Translations under genes and position numbers: made by a program
From: Physcia stellaris
Taxonomy: Eukaryota > Ascomycota > Lecanoromycetes > Caliciales > Physciaceae
DNA: 64,000 bases
NCBI GenBank assembly: GCA_018902385.1
Contig: JABSSW010000023.1
Location: forward strand, 372,001-436,000
Direction of reading: 5' to 3'
Notes under the pieces: generated by a model
What the model was told of the DNA's origin: nothing
Databases searched by the model: none
What the model saw: the letters and a program-made list of their open reading frames with translations, nothing else
Shown here: one piece after another, positions 1 to 10,401 of the stretch
How the letters are laid out: every line of letters starts with the position of its first letter
How positions within the stretch are numbered: position 1 is the first letter of the stretch

Positions 1-237
1 GCTGAGCAGTCAAAGAAACAACACAAGCGAGAATTTGATTTCCGTCCAGGCGGGGAGCCAATAGGAATTACCCTGTATCACTTAGTCAGCCAGCTAGTCA
101 AAGACAAGTGCACCTCCTCCAAATCCAAAGACCGCCGTCATCACCAACCCTCCAACTCCCAAGCTGCTCGATTGACCAACGGCAACCGCTCTTCCAGCTA
201 ATTAATCACGTTTGAACCCTCTACATCCCATGATAAC

Positions 238-1133
238 ATGGTCACAATGCTTTCAACAACCAGATCAGTTACTGCGCTGGCTCTACGAGGTATATCTTCC
301 ATCCATAATGTACGTCTTGCCACAATGCTCACCTTTATCTGCAGCGAAGCCAGCATCCGCCCTCCTCCCTCTCAGATCCGGCCCCTTAGCATACATCTCT
401 TCCACATCATCGAAGCCCGCCACCGCAATCACACCCTCGCAAGATGCCCAAGGACCGCCACGTAGCGTCACTGGGAAACCACGGCGAGAAGTCCCGCTTC
501 CCAGCCAAGAAAAAAAAGAGGGCGCCATGCAATATGCCTTGTATGTTTTTACCCCTGGGATCATCTCCGTCACCTGTCGACCATAGCGATTCTGCCGGGT
601 CCAATGGCTGCTGATCCCCACTTCATAGAACAACACTTGATCAAGTCGCGAACTGGGCCCGTCAAGGCTCCCTCTGGCCCATGACCTTCGGCCTTGCCTG
701 CTGCGCCATAGAAATGATGCATCTCTCCACACCGCGCTACGACCAAGACCGGCTAGGGATAATCTTCCGCGCTTCACCTCGCCAATCAGATGTCATGATC
801 GTTGCCGGCACGCTCACGAATAAGATGGCGCCAGCGCTGCGACAAGTCTACGATCAAATGCCTGATCCACGATGGGTGATCTCGATGGGATCCTGCGCGA
901 ACGGAGGGGGGTATTATCACTATAGCTATTCAGTGACAAGAGGGTGCGATAGGATTGTTCCAGTGGATATCTATGTGCCGGGATGCCCACCTACGAGTGA
1001 GGCATTGATGTATGGAATCTTTCAGCTGCAGAAGAAGATGAGGCACACTCGAATTACGAGTAATTCTCCCCCTCCTTCAGAAATGTGTATTGAATGATGC
1101 TAACCTCGATTAGGGATGTGGTACCGCAAGTGA
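238..1133 (+). CDS. NDUFS7: NADH:ubiquinone oxidoreductase 20 kDa subunit (complex I, PSST/NuoB type)
   Basis: Core subunit of respiratory complex I in the mitochondrial inner membrane. It carries the last iron-sulfur cluster (N2), which passes electrons to ubiquinone. Four exons are read as 238-289, 345-540, 629-1059 and 1114-1133, summing to 232 aa. The N-terminus ([17 protein letters not shown]) is basic and Ser/Thr-rich like a mitochondrial presequence; ATG 247 is an alternative start in the same frame. The mature part shows the family signatures [37 protein letters not shown] and [11 protein letters not shown], which hold the cluster-binding cysteines, and the usual end ITRMWYRK after the last intron. 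The two Cys of GLACC, the Cys of GSC and the Cys of PGC are all present. The introns are GT-AG. Identification is firm; only the choice between the two start codons is open. Confidence 0.97.
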
Positions 1134-1818
1134 GGATGGCAATGACAGCATAAGCCACAAGTGGCTCTAGTTCTATTGTATATATTGGTGTGGCCAGTAC
1201 AGTGCAGAAATAAAGAATGCACTGGTGGTACGGCAAGAAGGCGTCCGCATAGAGACGTGATGGTTTGAATTGATTACGAATGCTTGACTCTTTGTTCGTG
1301 CTTCTATCCTTACCGAAAATTCCATATTGTGGATGTGACAACATGAAGTTCCTATGCTGCTGGTCCAGTACATTTTCAAAAGGGTGGATAGCATGAACTA
1401 GTGACCCCTTCCTCCAAAAAGAACTGAATGCTCCTACGAATACAGGGCAAAGATCTACCAACATCGCCAGAAAGCCTTATGTTACTCATTACTTATCAGC
1501 TTTCCTCAACGTTGGCCACCGCCTTGATCCTGCCTCTACCTCACTTGCAAACAGCAGAGATATAACAAGATATTCAGACTGCGAATGTAGAAGTGGCTGA
1601 AATAGATTAAGTAAATTCTCTCCAACTCAACTGCCCGCTACATGGAAGCCACCGCAATTAAACCCCCAAAACCAAGAAACCCCTCAACACTGAATGTATC
1701 TCAGAAGCAAAAACCACTTCTCGCTTCCCCCTACCATCTTGCCCCCCTTCAGCCAACGTCTCCAAACCTCCCACCTCCTTGACATCAACAACTAGCCCCC
1801 GGTCTTATTGCTCGCGCC
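1134..1818. other. Intergenic, tail-to-tail region
   Basis: About 0.7 kb between the stop of the complex I subunit gene and the stop of the minus-strand secreted protein gene. It would hold both 3' untranslated regions. Short open frames on the minus strand at 1054-1464 show no recognisable motif and no start/splice support. I see no gene, repeat or RNA gene here. Confidence 0.5.
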
Positions 1819-3080
1819 CTAAGCGCGCGTAGACGACGTGCAATTCCTAACCGTCGCAGTAACCCTGCTGAAGCTCGTAACAGTAAGCGTAACCGTAAGC
1901 CTAGCACCAACAGAGAGAGCGACCGCGTTGGGGGTCGGAGTAACCCTGCTGATGCTCGTAACAGTCGAAGTAACCCTGCTGGTGCTCGTAACGGTCGCAG
2001 TAACCCTGCTGATGCTCGTAACAGTCGTAGTAGCCCTGCTGATGCTCGTACAAGGCGCAGTAACCCTGCTGATGCTCGTGACAGTAAGCGTAACCGTAAG
2101 CCTAGCAGCAGCAGAGACAGCGAGCCCGCTGGGCGTCGGAGCAACTCGGCTCGACGAGAACGAAGCGGCGTTCCGTGCCGACGGCGTGGGCGAAGGCACA
2201 GAATTGGGATCTATGACCGTCGCGGGCGCGAACGGCCTCGCGCCGATCTGGACGCGGGCGCAGTCGTAGAGATCGTTGGGCAGGGTGTAGATGCAGCCAC
2301 AGTACGCGTATGCTTGGAGACTTTTTGGGGGAGTTGGATTAGTGTTGTGCTTGTCTTTGGTGAGATCGGCGAATTTTGGGGGACGCACGTGTAGTTCTTG
2401 CAGTCCAGGTAGCCTTCCCGCGTGGCGCCGCAGACCGTTCCGTTGTACTTGTTGATTACCAAACAGTCGTTGTAGTTCTGGTAGTTGCGCAGACACTGGG
2501 GGGTTGCATCGCGTCAGTACACCTTTTATTTTCCTCGCCCCGGGGGGGGGAGTTAGGCATACCGTAGGGACAGTCGATTGTGAGATATAGGTGTCCCTGC
2601 TTCGTGTTAGGAGTTGGTGCTAATGGTATCGAATTGGAATACTCAAAGTTGGATACGGCATGTGGTGAAGTTGTTCTGTGGGTTCGCGTTGCCTGAATAG
2701 ATTGTTGGAATCAGCGTTGCCTTTCAGAGGTGTCTGAGGAGTAGAAACTAAGTCTCCAGTCTTTGAAACCTCGGCTCTCTTTTGGAGATAATTGTTCTCC
2801 GGCATCAAAGAGGTAAACGCTCGGGATTTGACTCACAAGCATCTTCGATGATCTGCAGGTAGGTTAATAGGATAGCCAAACATGGTAGTCAGCTGGGAAG
2901 ACTCACCCTGTTTTGGTTCACGTCCAGTGTAGCCCCTTCGCAGCGCGACTGTCGCTGCTGTAGTAGTGACCCGTCTCGGGCTTCGACGCGTTTTGGGTGG
3001 AATATTGTTGCTTCCGCAGAATGTAGGATCAGTAGACCGGTGACTAGCAGCGCAAGACAGCGTAAGAACATGGAAGACAT
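1819..3080 (-). CDS. Secreted Cys-rich protein with Ser/Thr repeat stalk, unknown function
   Basis: Not a family I recognise. Five exons are proposed on the minus strand: 2907-3080, 2833-2852 (20 nt), 2563-2596 (34 nt), 2389-2495 and 1819-2320, summing to an intact 278-aa frame. The start ATG at 3080 begins a clear signal peptide (MSSMFLRCLALLVTGLLILH, then SAEA). The middle is Cys-rich (DACEDTY, CLRNYQNYNDC, VCGATREGYLDC, YCGCIYTLPNDLYDC), as in extracellular disulfide-bonded domains. The C-terminal third is a Ser/Thr/Val stalk built from a decapeptide like SISRVTATVT, probably O-glycosylated. There is no hydrophobic C-terminal tail, so no GPI anchor is expected. The two micro-exons rest on phase arithmetic and one weak donor (GTCAAA), so the centre of the model is less sure than its ends. 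Likely exported; cell-wall or effector-like roles are only inference. Confidence 0.7.
1859..2144. repeat. 30-bp coding minisatellite with a higher-order duplication
   Basis: The core taaccctgct recurs at 1941, 1971, 2001, 2031 (one mismatch) and 2061, exactly 30 bp apart, with a further copy at 1860. The flanking block (copy plus about 55 bp of gtaagcgtaaccgtaagcct... sequence) is itself duplicated, 1859-1943 versus 2060-2144, offset 201 bp. The unit is a multiple of three and encodes the decapeptide stalk of the secreted protein on the minus strand. Confidence 0.9.
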
Positions 3081-3167
3081 GGCGGCGAAAACCAACGCTG
3101 GGCTAGACTAGAGAACTGTAAAGAAAAACACGTCTTGAAGGTGAAGCTCTGAGATATCTAAAAGATA

Positions 3168-3226
3168 TTTTTATCTATTAGCATTCCTCGCTAAACTGAG
3201 GAATGCCAAGTGCAAATAGATAAAAA
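3168..3226. repeat. Perfect two-part inverted repeat (hairpin)
   Basis: Outer arms of 12 bp (3168-3179 and 3215-3226) and inner arms of 9 bp (GCATTCCTC 3181-3189, GAGGAATGC 3198-3206) are each perfectly complementary and enclose an 8-nt loop. One side has an extra 8 nt between the arms. It lies 88 bp upstream of the secreted protein start. It could be a miniature element remnant or a transcript hairpin; no target duplication was established. Confidence 0.75.
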
Positions 3227-4108
3227 GGCCTTGTACAATTGGCTTGACACGTCTTCTTTCGCCACTTCAAAGTCACCTCCCAGGTCCTATTGCGTGAGAG
3301 TCGATAGTCCAGGGGCAAGTCCCATCAGCTAACTGATACTGAAATTACCCCGGCATTGCAGGTAAAAACGCTGCAGCAAACATGACCGTCAGTTGGGCCG
3401 TCGACTGGAACGACACGAGACCGCTGTGTCAATATACCACTGCCACCGATCCCATTGCCCAATCCTTCCGCTCAATGACTGTGTCCTCGGGTCCCACTGT
3501 AAGATCATCTTCAAGAACATCCAGAGTAATACCGAGGGGAGTGAACCCCTAAAAATGCCGTCTAAGCGATTCTGGATAACCGAGGCGTAGCCGATTGGTA
3601 AGGGATCTAGATTCGCAGGATCAAAGAATGCAAGGGTTGCATGCGACATAGTAACCGGTTGATGTTTCGAAAGATGTGATTGCCAAATTGTGAGGTAACC
3701 AAATCCAGCCGGTAAACCGTTGTCCACGACCAAGCTACCCTCAACCCTAAGGCTCGAGAAATGACTAGGTTTCTGGTAGACAAGGGAACTCTAAGGTTCC
3801 GCAGCTGAGGATCTTTTGCGCTGCGATGAAAGGGGTCTTCAGAAGCCAATGACATATGTAGAAGTAGGAGAAGATCCCTTAGAATCGCCTATCCAGGGGT
3901 CGACATCAAGACGGCCGTGCATTTCGGAAATACTCGCCCAAGCCAAGCGATCGCAACACCAGTGCGATCAACGAGTAAGAGAGCTTGTCATATGAGGCGG
4001 ACTGGCACAGAGGAACGGGTGAATACTGAATCCTGCATACACAAAATCAGCTCAGCACTCATCTGTACCATTGATTTCGTGTTGGTTGAGGCTTACATAA
4101 TGCAGGTC
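3227..4108. other. Stretch without a supported gene
   Basis: About 0.9 kb. A 114-codon minus-strand frame at 3389-3733 lacks an ATG at its head (it begins with TTG), and overlaps in part another minus frame at 3607-3855. Together they could be remains of one gene, but I recognise no family. Nothing else is seen. Confidence 0.35.
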
Positions 4109-4417
4109 TTAGTGATGTCTGGTGCCGTTGAGCTGAGAGGCGTCGCCTCGGAAATGATTCCAAAATCGTGCTACGGCCTGCTGCGCTACCTGGGAATCCT
4201 TGAAGCGATTCCGATAGTAATTGAAGACGGCGAACTCGTCTCTGTTCATTACAAAGGTCGTTGGCTGTGCTTGGATCCGACGCCAGACGTCTCCGACAGC
4301 CTTCTCGAGTACTGCTGTGACAGAAGGATGAACCTGGCCTTCTTCATTATTTCTCACTATATCCAAGGCCTTCGCTACTGTCAGTTGGCCTATGCAGGTA
4401 GTCTCCACAGGAGCCAT
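4109..4417 (-). CDS. Small conserved fungal protein, 102 aa, unknown function
   Basis: A single-exon frame starting at ATG 4417 (MAPVETTCIGQLTVAKALDI). The composition is that of a small soluble, largely helical protein, with VLEKAVGDVWRRIQAQP, FVMNRDEFAVFNYYRNRF and AVARFWNHFRG blocks. I recall similar short uncharacterised proteins (LDI.RHNEEG...IWRRIQAQP type) from other Pezizomycotina, but cannot name a function. No signal peptide or membrane segment is visible. The frame stays open upstream to an ATG at 4870, which would add about 151 residues. That extension looks non-coding and contains a good donor-like GTAAGT, so I treat it as 5' untranslated sequence with an intron. The short start is preferred. 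Confidence 0.6.
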   Translation of the reverse strand: MAPVETTCIGQLTVAKALDIVRNNEEGQVHPSVTAVLEKAVGDVWRRIQAQPTTFVMNRDEFAVFNYYRNRFKDSQVAQQAVARFWNHFRGDASQLNGTRHH

Positions 4418-7400
4418 AATAGTTCTTCGCGTATCGTTGATGGAACACGAGTCTGCACTAGTAGTGGTGTAGCAGAGAAAGTAGGACGATGAGAGCAGAT
4501 TTGAACAAGGAACAGCTTTCGGAAAGGTGAAAGGGAAAATCCAAGAGCATGTTGATATCTTATATTGTGTGACGGGAGATGACTTACGCTCATTCCATTG
4601 ACCGCTACGTATCGTCCGCTCACATGTTAGGCTACGTTTGCACCTCACCGTCCTCCCAAATCGCGTAGAAGCTTTCAGTTCACTACCCGCAGCCAAGATG
4701 AAGTGTAAAGGAAATCCCTGACCTAAAGTTTGGATAAAGTCGTGAGCAGCTAGTTGCAGGATCAGGTGTCGAACGGAAGCGACTTCTTGCCTATCAGGGA
4801 TTGAGAGTTTCATAGAAGCGGCCCAGAAGGAGTGTGCCTCCGACGACATAAGATCGCCAATAAGCGACATAGGGACAGTGTTATAGTTGAAAGGGTTGAC
4901 GCTATACCAATAACAATTATCATTCCTATAGCAATCCTGGAGAACTCCGCACTTGGTGGTCCAATAGAGGCGGGCATAAGTGGCGGCTCGAAGCTTGATA
5001 AGGCATTGCTCGGACCATGGTTCCTAAACCTTCCTTCACCGCTCCTGAGGCATCGATGATCGAGCAGTGTTGCCGGGTTAGCGTGATATAAGGGAGCTTT
5101 GCGTTGGTATGATACAATCTAGTAGTTAGTTCGAGGTCGAGTAGCCACTGGCAGATTATCGAGCGAGCGTTGTCGGATCATGGAGTTTTAGACTTTCAAT
5201 GGCCGAAAAGCGAGGGGCAAAAAGCCGGAAAGGGGCTGCTGCACACGCTAGCGACCCTTTGGGAATCGCTTCAGTTCATCTCTTCCAACTGTCGACTACT
5301 CTCACCCTGCCTCAGTAGTTCGTGCTTGCCATCGGCGCTCCTTGGAGCGTGGCAGCTGCACCGTGTCTCCAAGTTTAGCAGCCGTTGGGGATGCACGTTG
5401 CAAATCATATGCATGGCGGCCACCTGTACGCTCGCCTACCGACCTTTGAGCCTCATCAAGATTCAATCCCATCTTAGTTGCATTTTAGCTTTTGCATGTT
5501 AACAAGGCGCGCGACTTCCGTTAAGCTTCGTCCCGCTGCACATCGTCACATGGTCGTCCATCAAATGATCAGAAAAGGACTCGAGCGCTGACTGTCCTTC
5601 CCAACGTTGCTCTCCGCTCTCCTTCACCACAATCTTGAGCTTCCAACGCACCGCAGACAAAATGACAATCCAAGGGTTGTTCAGGACATCCATCACGCGA
5701 TACCGTCTCGAAGCTCAGAGGAGTTCATGCATAACGGCCCAATTGTTGTTGGACACATCCCAAGGGAACAGCGCTGAAGGAACACAGAATGTCCGCAACG
5801 GTGATTGTGCATTAGGTCGTTCATTAGGCAAACATGATCGACCGAGGAGCATTTGGGCCTAAAACTGGTAAAGTAGCACTTACCACGCAGACCTGGTTGA
5901 AGCGACGACAAGGCTTTGTTATCTTCCCGCGGTGAGACACGTGGACCGGAGTCCAGGGTTTGGCACCGTTGGATGAAGAGAACCATGTGGAACCCAATTT
6001 ACCGACCCTTTTCCAGAGTGGTACCAGCATCGCCAACAAGCGGGTTGCGAATCCCCAGCAAGTCCGGGTATAGATGGCACTTTCATGATACAAGCTGGGG
6101 GCGGCAATTGACCTTGACCTAAGTTGGTGGGTGTATTAGACTATTGCTTCTCTCGTTTGTCTAGTCCTGTGGCTCAGCATGGCAAGCTCTCGAAAATACG
6201 GAGATTTGTTTCCTTTGAAATAACCTGCACGTCAATTTAAAGTTTGGATGACATGGATCCACCTACTGCTATTCCTCGCCAGTTTCATTTCAAGACCACT
6301 CGACCCTGACTGATATACCACGACCATGCAGGCAGTTAGACCGTGTTTTGTAAGTGTCTCCAGCATTGCCTGAGAGCTACATTCTCATAACCTTCCGACT
6401 CATTCCCTGGTTGCGGTAGCTTAAACTGTGGTTCCTCACTGCCGGGCTCGGTTAAAATCCCATGATAAAGCAATTATAGATGACCCTCGAAGCCCATGTC
6501 TACTAGGGTTTCTTCTGGTAAAGTCGACCTGGTCTTCATCGTCCAATCTCGGTGTCAAATACCTATGGACCTCGGACAAGACGAGTTGCATCTCAACCCC
6601 GCAACCCGTTTTTCATCAAGACGTCCCCAACAGGCTGCAGTATGAATTGCGCGTCTATTGTCCGAGGACCGGCTTATGTAGCGCGAGAAGTAGCTGCTGA
6701 TGAGGCAAACTTAGGATGTATCACGGGATGTAGTCTACTTGGATTGTGAGAGATATGTCGAGATAAGTCACACACGCCGTATAACAGCCTTTACTTATTG
6801 GAGCTTTGGACGTAGCAGAGAGGAGTCAAAGCGTTCCTTCGTGCTTCAAATATCCCTCTCACATCCGTGCAACTCTGGTTGGATGCTGAAGCAGCACCAT
6901 CGAAGCTGATGCAATAATACCAGGTCTAACAGATCCTCCCTTCAAGAACCCTTGCATGATTGTAAGCATTGAGCTGCACTAGGGATCTTGCGATCCCGAA
7001 GCGGTCCAATGTTGAGGCTTGATATACATCCAGAGACTCTTGTCATCTTGTACATGCGGTACCTAGGTGCAGGTGTCAACTTTAACTATTTCCCCTGATC
7101 TGCCAGCTTTGCATATGCCGGCACTTGAGTGCACTGCAGGAAAAAGACGGTGTGCCAGCTACCGAGCGCCACTAGTGACAATAAAAGACTGAGCCGTTGA
7201 GACCTCCATCCAGCATCGAACATATGCCAAGCTTCTGTCTGGATTACCGGAGCGTGGGCGTACGGGTGAGCATATGTGATGAAATAGGACATGTACTCGT
7301 ACATTGCTGGGATTTCACCGCTCATTGGCACAATCATCAAATAGTAGTGGCCATTCGGTGACGATTTTGAGCTTGACATAATTAACGTGGGATTACCGGT

Positions 7401-7842
7401 TTGATGGGCTCCACCGAGAATACTGAAAAACTCAAAGATCCAATCTCATAAGTGTGGATTCCCAGTCTTGAAAATTTCATCGCCAAGTAGGACAATCGAC
7501 GGCTCAAGGACCGTCCGAAAGGCAAAGTCCAGCTGGCATTCTCTGAGTAGACTCTTTCAGTTGTGATTAGTATGCCGTGGGCACTCAGAAAGATTCTTTG
7601 ACAATCTCACAATTTGGAGAAGAGCTAAAGGAGACTTATGGATCACGTGACCTTTTACATATGACGGAATTCGCTCCGTTGTTCAAGGCATCCAAATAAC
7701 AAATTACGAGTATTATTATTGCTAGAACCGTGTCGCCCACAGATGCAGCCGATCCGAGTCTTCATACCACTTCCAGTCAATTATCTGTAAGACTTAGAGA
7801 TGCTCGACTTATGATCGGACTTCTTGTTCCTTGAAGAGCAAA
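4418..7842. other. Gene-poor stretch of about 3.4 kb
   Basis: The largest interval without a supported gene. Open frames of 60-110 codons occur on both strands (for example 5170-5502 +, 5824-6093 -, 7086-7379 -), but none has a recognisable motif, a convincing signal peptide or matching splice phases. No tandem repeat or transposon protein is evident. It may hold a non-coding transcript, a decayed gene or a multi-exon gene with very short exons that I could not assemble. Confidence 0.4.
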
Positions 7843-8665
7843 ATGAAGGTCAGCAGGGTCCTTCAGCAAGCCTATAGACCTACTCCTACATGTCTGTTGC
7901 AGCAGGCACGCACTCCCCCACGTGCTAGCAGATTAAATCACTATACACCTTTCGCTCCCCGATCTTCCTGCTCGGCTCCTGTGTTCCGGAATGCTCACGG
8001 CTTCTCGATCCGTCGAATACCCAACAAACGATTCTTTTCGTCAAGACCACCCTTTAACCCAACACCGCACCTTAATTCCCCACCCTCGCTCTCTCTGTCG
8101 CAGCGTCTAAAGAAGCTCAGTCGTGAGTATGGCTGGTCAGCGCTGGGAGTCTACTTGGCACTCTCTGCTCTCGACTTTCCATTTTGCTTCCTAGCAGTGC
8201 GATGGCTGGGGACCGAAAGGATAGGGCACTGGGAACACGTCATCGTGTCATGGTTCTGGAGGATAGTGCCATATCCATCACAAACGGCGGAAGAGATACG
8301 TACCGCTGAGCCCCAAACGGCCGGAAAAAAGCTGGAAGAGTACGGAGTTATTGCATCAACGGGTGGAGAGGTAGGAGTTCCAGGATATGACCATGGCGTC
8401 GCAGAAGCGGACAAACGGAACCAGAGTGAAGATGCGAGTAAGTATAGGCTTTTTTGATGCGGCTGTGGGACTAGCTAAGCTGACCCCCAACCAAGGTATA
8501 TGGACTCAGCTGGCGCTAGCTTACGCGGTACATAAGAGCTTCATTTTTCTTAGAGTGCCCCTTACAGCAGCAGTCACACCCAAAGTCGTCAAAACACTTC
8601 GTGGCTGGGGTTGGGACATTGGTAAGCGGAGACCGAAGGGAATAAAGGATGTAAAGAACGACTAA
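7843..8665 (+). CDS. DUF1279 (FAM210/Nat2-like) mitochondrial membrane protein
   Basis: Two exons, 7843-8437 and 8496-8665, joined across a 58-nt GT-AG intron to give 254 aa. The first ATG (MKVSRVLQQAYRP) opens an Arg-rich, acid-poor N-terminus of about 80 residues typical of a mitochondrial presequence. The DUF1279 core follows (LKKLSREYGWSALGVYLALS, then LDFPFCFLAVRWLGTE) with a hydrophobic helix, and resumes in exon 2 (WTQLALAYAVHKSFIFLRVP, LTAAVTPKVVKTLRGWGW). Splitting of this domain by a charged insert is usual in fungal members. Family members include yeast Nat2, named as a putative N-acetyltransferase, and human FAM210A/B; the biochemical role is unsettled. Inner-membrane location is inferred. 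Confidence 0.85.
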
Positions 8666-9471
8666 TCGGTGGCACCCTTCGAGCGGAGAAAACCTCACCA
8701 AACCTGCTTTACACAGAGCAAGACCAATATGACACAATCAATAGTATCGATAACAGCCGTCTCTCTGGACGTTGTAGGGTCTCCCAATCCAGACCTTTCC
8801 ATGTCAAGGCGGTTGAATCTCCGCATCTTCCTACGCTTTTCATCAAACACATCCAGATAGGGCGATTAGCCTCAATCACACTGAAGAGACCAGCCATTCA
8901 TAAGGATACTATACATCCTAAGTTCAGTGAGCTGACACCAAGTGAATATCACTCATCCTTCTTAAAAACAGATGTTGAATTTTAGATCTGTCATAGTGTG
9001 TAGCCGCCACTGCCGACTTGCAATTCCTTGATAAGTGTTTCATTCTCTTCAGCATCCATTTGGCTTCCTTGAAGTCTTCGAGAGCATTTAACTTGGCATT
9101 TAACTTGGTATGATCTCACCAGCGACCCCGTGTTCGCAATCATGTCCCATGACAGAGCTCAATGACGATTGTGAGATGCGTGGTCCGTCATAGTTCGCTT
9201 ATCAACTTTTAGGACGGCGTGGTAACCATTGCGTCTCCAACATCTCAATAGTTTCAAAATATTCAATGTAGCTGCCTGCGATTTCAATGAACAAATCTCA
9301 AGTTTGCCCGGTAGCTCTGTCAGTACGGTTCAGCCCTAGGCAGCAGCGATATTGAAGCTCTGCCTACCGTCATTCAAGACATTCTTCTACGTCACTCCCA
9401 TCTCACCTTCATCCCAAAGTTCTTGACTGCTTTCACCTATTTGGCCCACTAGAAGCACCTAAAATGTCTCT
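8666..9471. other. Intergenic region
   Basis: About 0.8 kb between two plus-strand genes. A 12-bp tandem (catttaacttgg twice, near 9087-9110) is the only structure noted. No gene is supported. Confidence 0.5.
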
Positions 9472-10215
9472 ATGTCATTGTATGGAGCCTATGACCATTG
9501 CGAGATAGCCAACGCCAACGACAACCCGGCCGGGTCTGAATTGATACTGTTCCCCCAGCTGAAGTGGAGTCACCAACTCTCCCAGTCCTCCCCTCACGTG
9601 CAAACAGTAACAGCAACCATGCCAGACCGGGACCCTCAAGTGACAAGCTCACCACTCCTTGCACTACCGCCCGAAATCCTCATCGACATCATCCCAATGC
9701 TACCATACCCCGACGCTCTGGCACTCAAGCACACGCACCCCTCTTTCTACAATCTAGTCGATACCTCCGTGCGGCTCAAGGTCGCCTGGCTGCTTGACCG
9801 CAAAGTGCGCGGGCTGCCTACGCCGCAGAAGATGTGCTGCCTGGGAAGCGATAGCGATTTCTGCAACGGTGGCCTCGCGGGAGTTTGGGGTAAAGGGAGA
9901 CGTAGAGCGAAGGTTGAGGATGGAGCGAGTCAGGTTAAGAGCATTATGGCGAGGAGGAGACGGCATGGGGAATGTGAGGGTGGGAGATGCGAGGTGCTCG
10001 TGGGGTGGAGGTGTGGAGGAAGGAGGGAGCTTGATGATATGAAGATTGAGTTGTTTGGGATGAGGAGATGGGGGAGTCGGGGGTTTGTGAGGGAGTGGTG
10101 GTGGTGGATGATGCGACTGTATAGCTTGGTGATTGACTATGGCTTTTGGGTGCTTGTTGGAGTGACGGGAATTATGTGCGCTGTCATGCTCAAGTCGCGT
10201 TGGAGGGAGGAATAG
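9472..10215 (+). CDS. F-box protein with C-terminal membrane segment
   Basis: Intronless. The F-box lies around LLALPPEILIDIIPMLPYPD ALALKHTHPSFYNLV and is followed by the fungal F-box companion block (RLKVAWLLDRKVRGLPTPQK, then a Cys-rich C..SDSDFC). F-box proteins link substrates to SCF ubiquitin ligases through Skp1. The ATG at 9619 (MPDRDPQVTSSP) puts the F-box at the very N-terminus, as is common, giving 198 aa; ATG 9472 gives 247 aa. The C-terminal residues LVIDYGFWVLVGVTGIMCAV form a predicted membrane helix followed by basic KSRWREE, so the protein may be tail-anchored with the F-box in the cytosol. Codons from 9880 to 10110 are strikingly purine-rich (Gly/Arg/Glu). Start choice uncertain; F-box call firm. 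Confidence 0.8.
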   Translation: MSLYGAYDHCEIANANDNPAGSELILFPQLKWSHQLSQSSPHVQTVTATMPDRDPQVTSSPLLALPPEILIDIIPMLPYPDALALKHTHPSFYNLVDTSVRLKVAWLLDRKVRGLPTPQKMCCLGSDSDFCNGGLAGVWGKGRRRAKVEDGASQVKSIMARRRRHGECEGGRCEVLVGWRCGGRRELDDMKIELFGMRRWGSRGFVREWWWWMMRLYSLVIDYGFWVLVGVTGIMCAVMLKSRWREE

Positions 10216-10401
10216 CAGGAGACAGGGAAACTGATTGAATTTCATTTGTAGAATTCTAATGTCCTTTCGAGTTTTTTGGACGAAGTTCTCAGAAACCATC
10301 TGTCCGGTCTAGAACCTATATTCTATGCGGGTATTCGCCTGAACGCCTTGCTTTTATACCGGGATACATGCATGCATCGAAGCCATATTGCGTGAAACAT
10401 C

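Noticed and set aside
1859-2144. Regular 30-bp repeats as a CRISPR-like array
   Set aside because: The units are contiguous with no unique spacers, lie inside a eukaryotic coding exon, and are a protein-coding minisatellite.
1838-2269. Long plus-strand open frame through the minisatellite
   Set aside because: It arises because the 30-bp unit is stop-free in several frames; the minus-strand frame has the signal peptide, Cys pattern and splice phases.
3168-3226. Hairpin as a bacterial-type terminator
   Set aside because: The DNA is fungal nuclear sequence; such terminators do not apply.
3389-3733. Minus-strand frame of 114 codons as a gene
   Set aside because: It begins with TTG rather than ATG, an in-frame stop lies a short way upstream, and no domain is recognised; kept only as a possible remnant.
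9754-10299. Minus-strand open frame of 181 codons rich in Pro and His
   Set aside because: It is the complement of the purine-rich F-box gene; composition explains the open frame.
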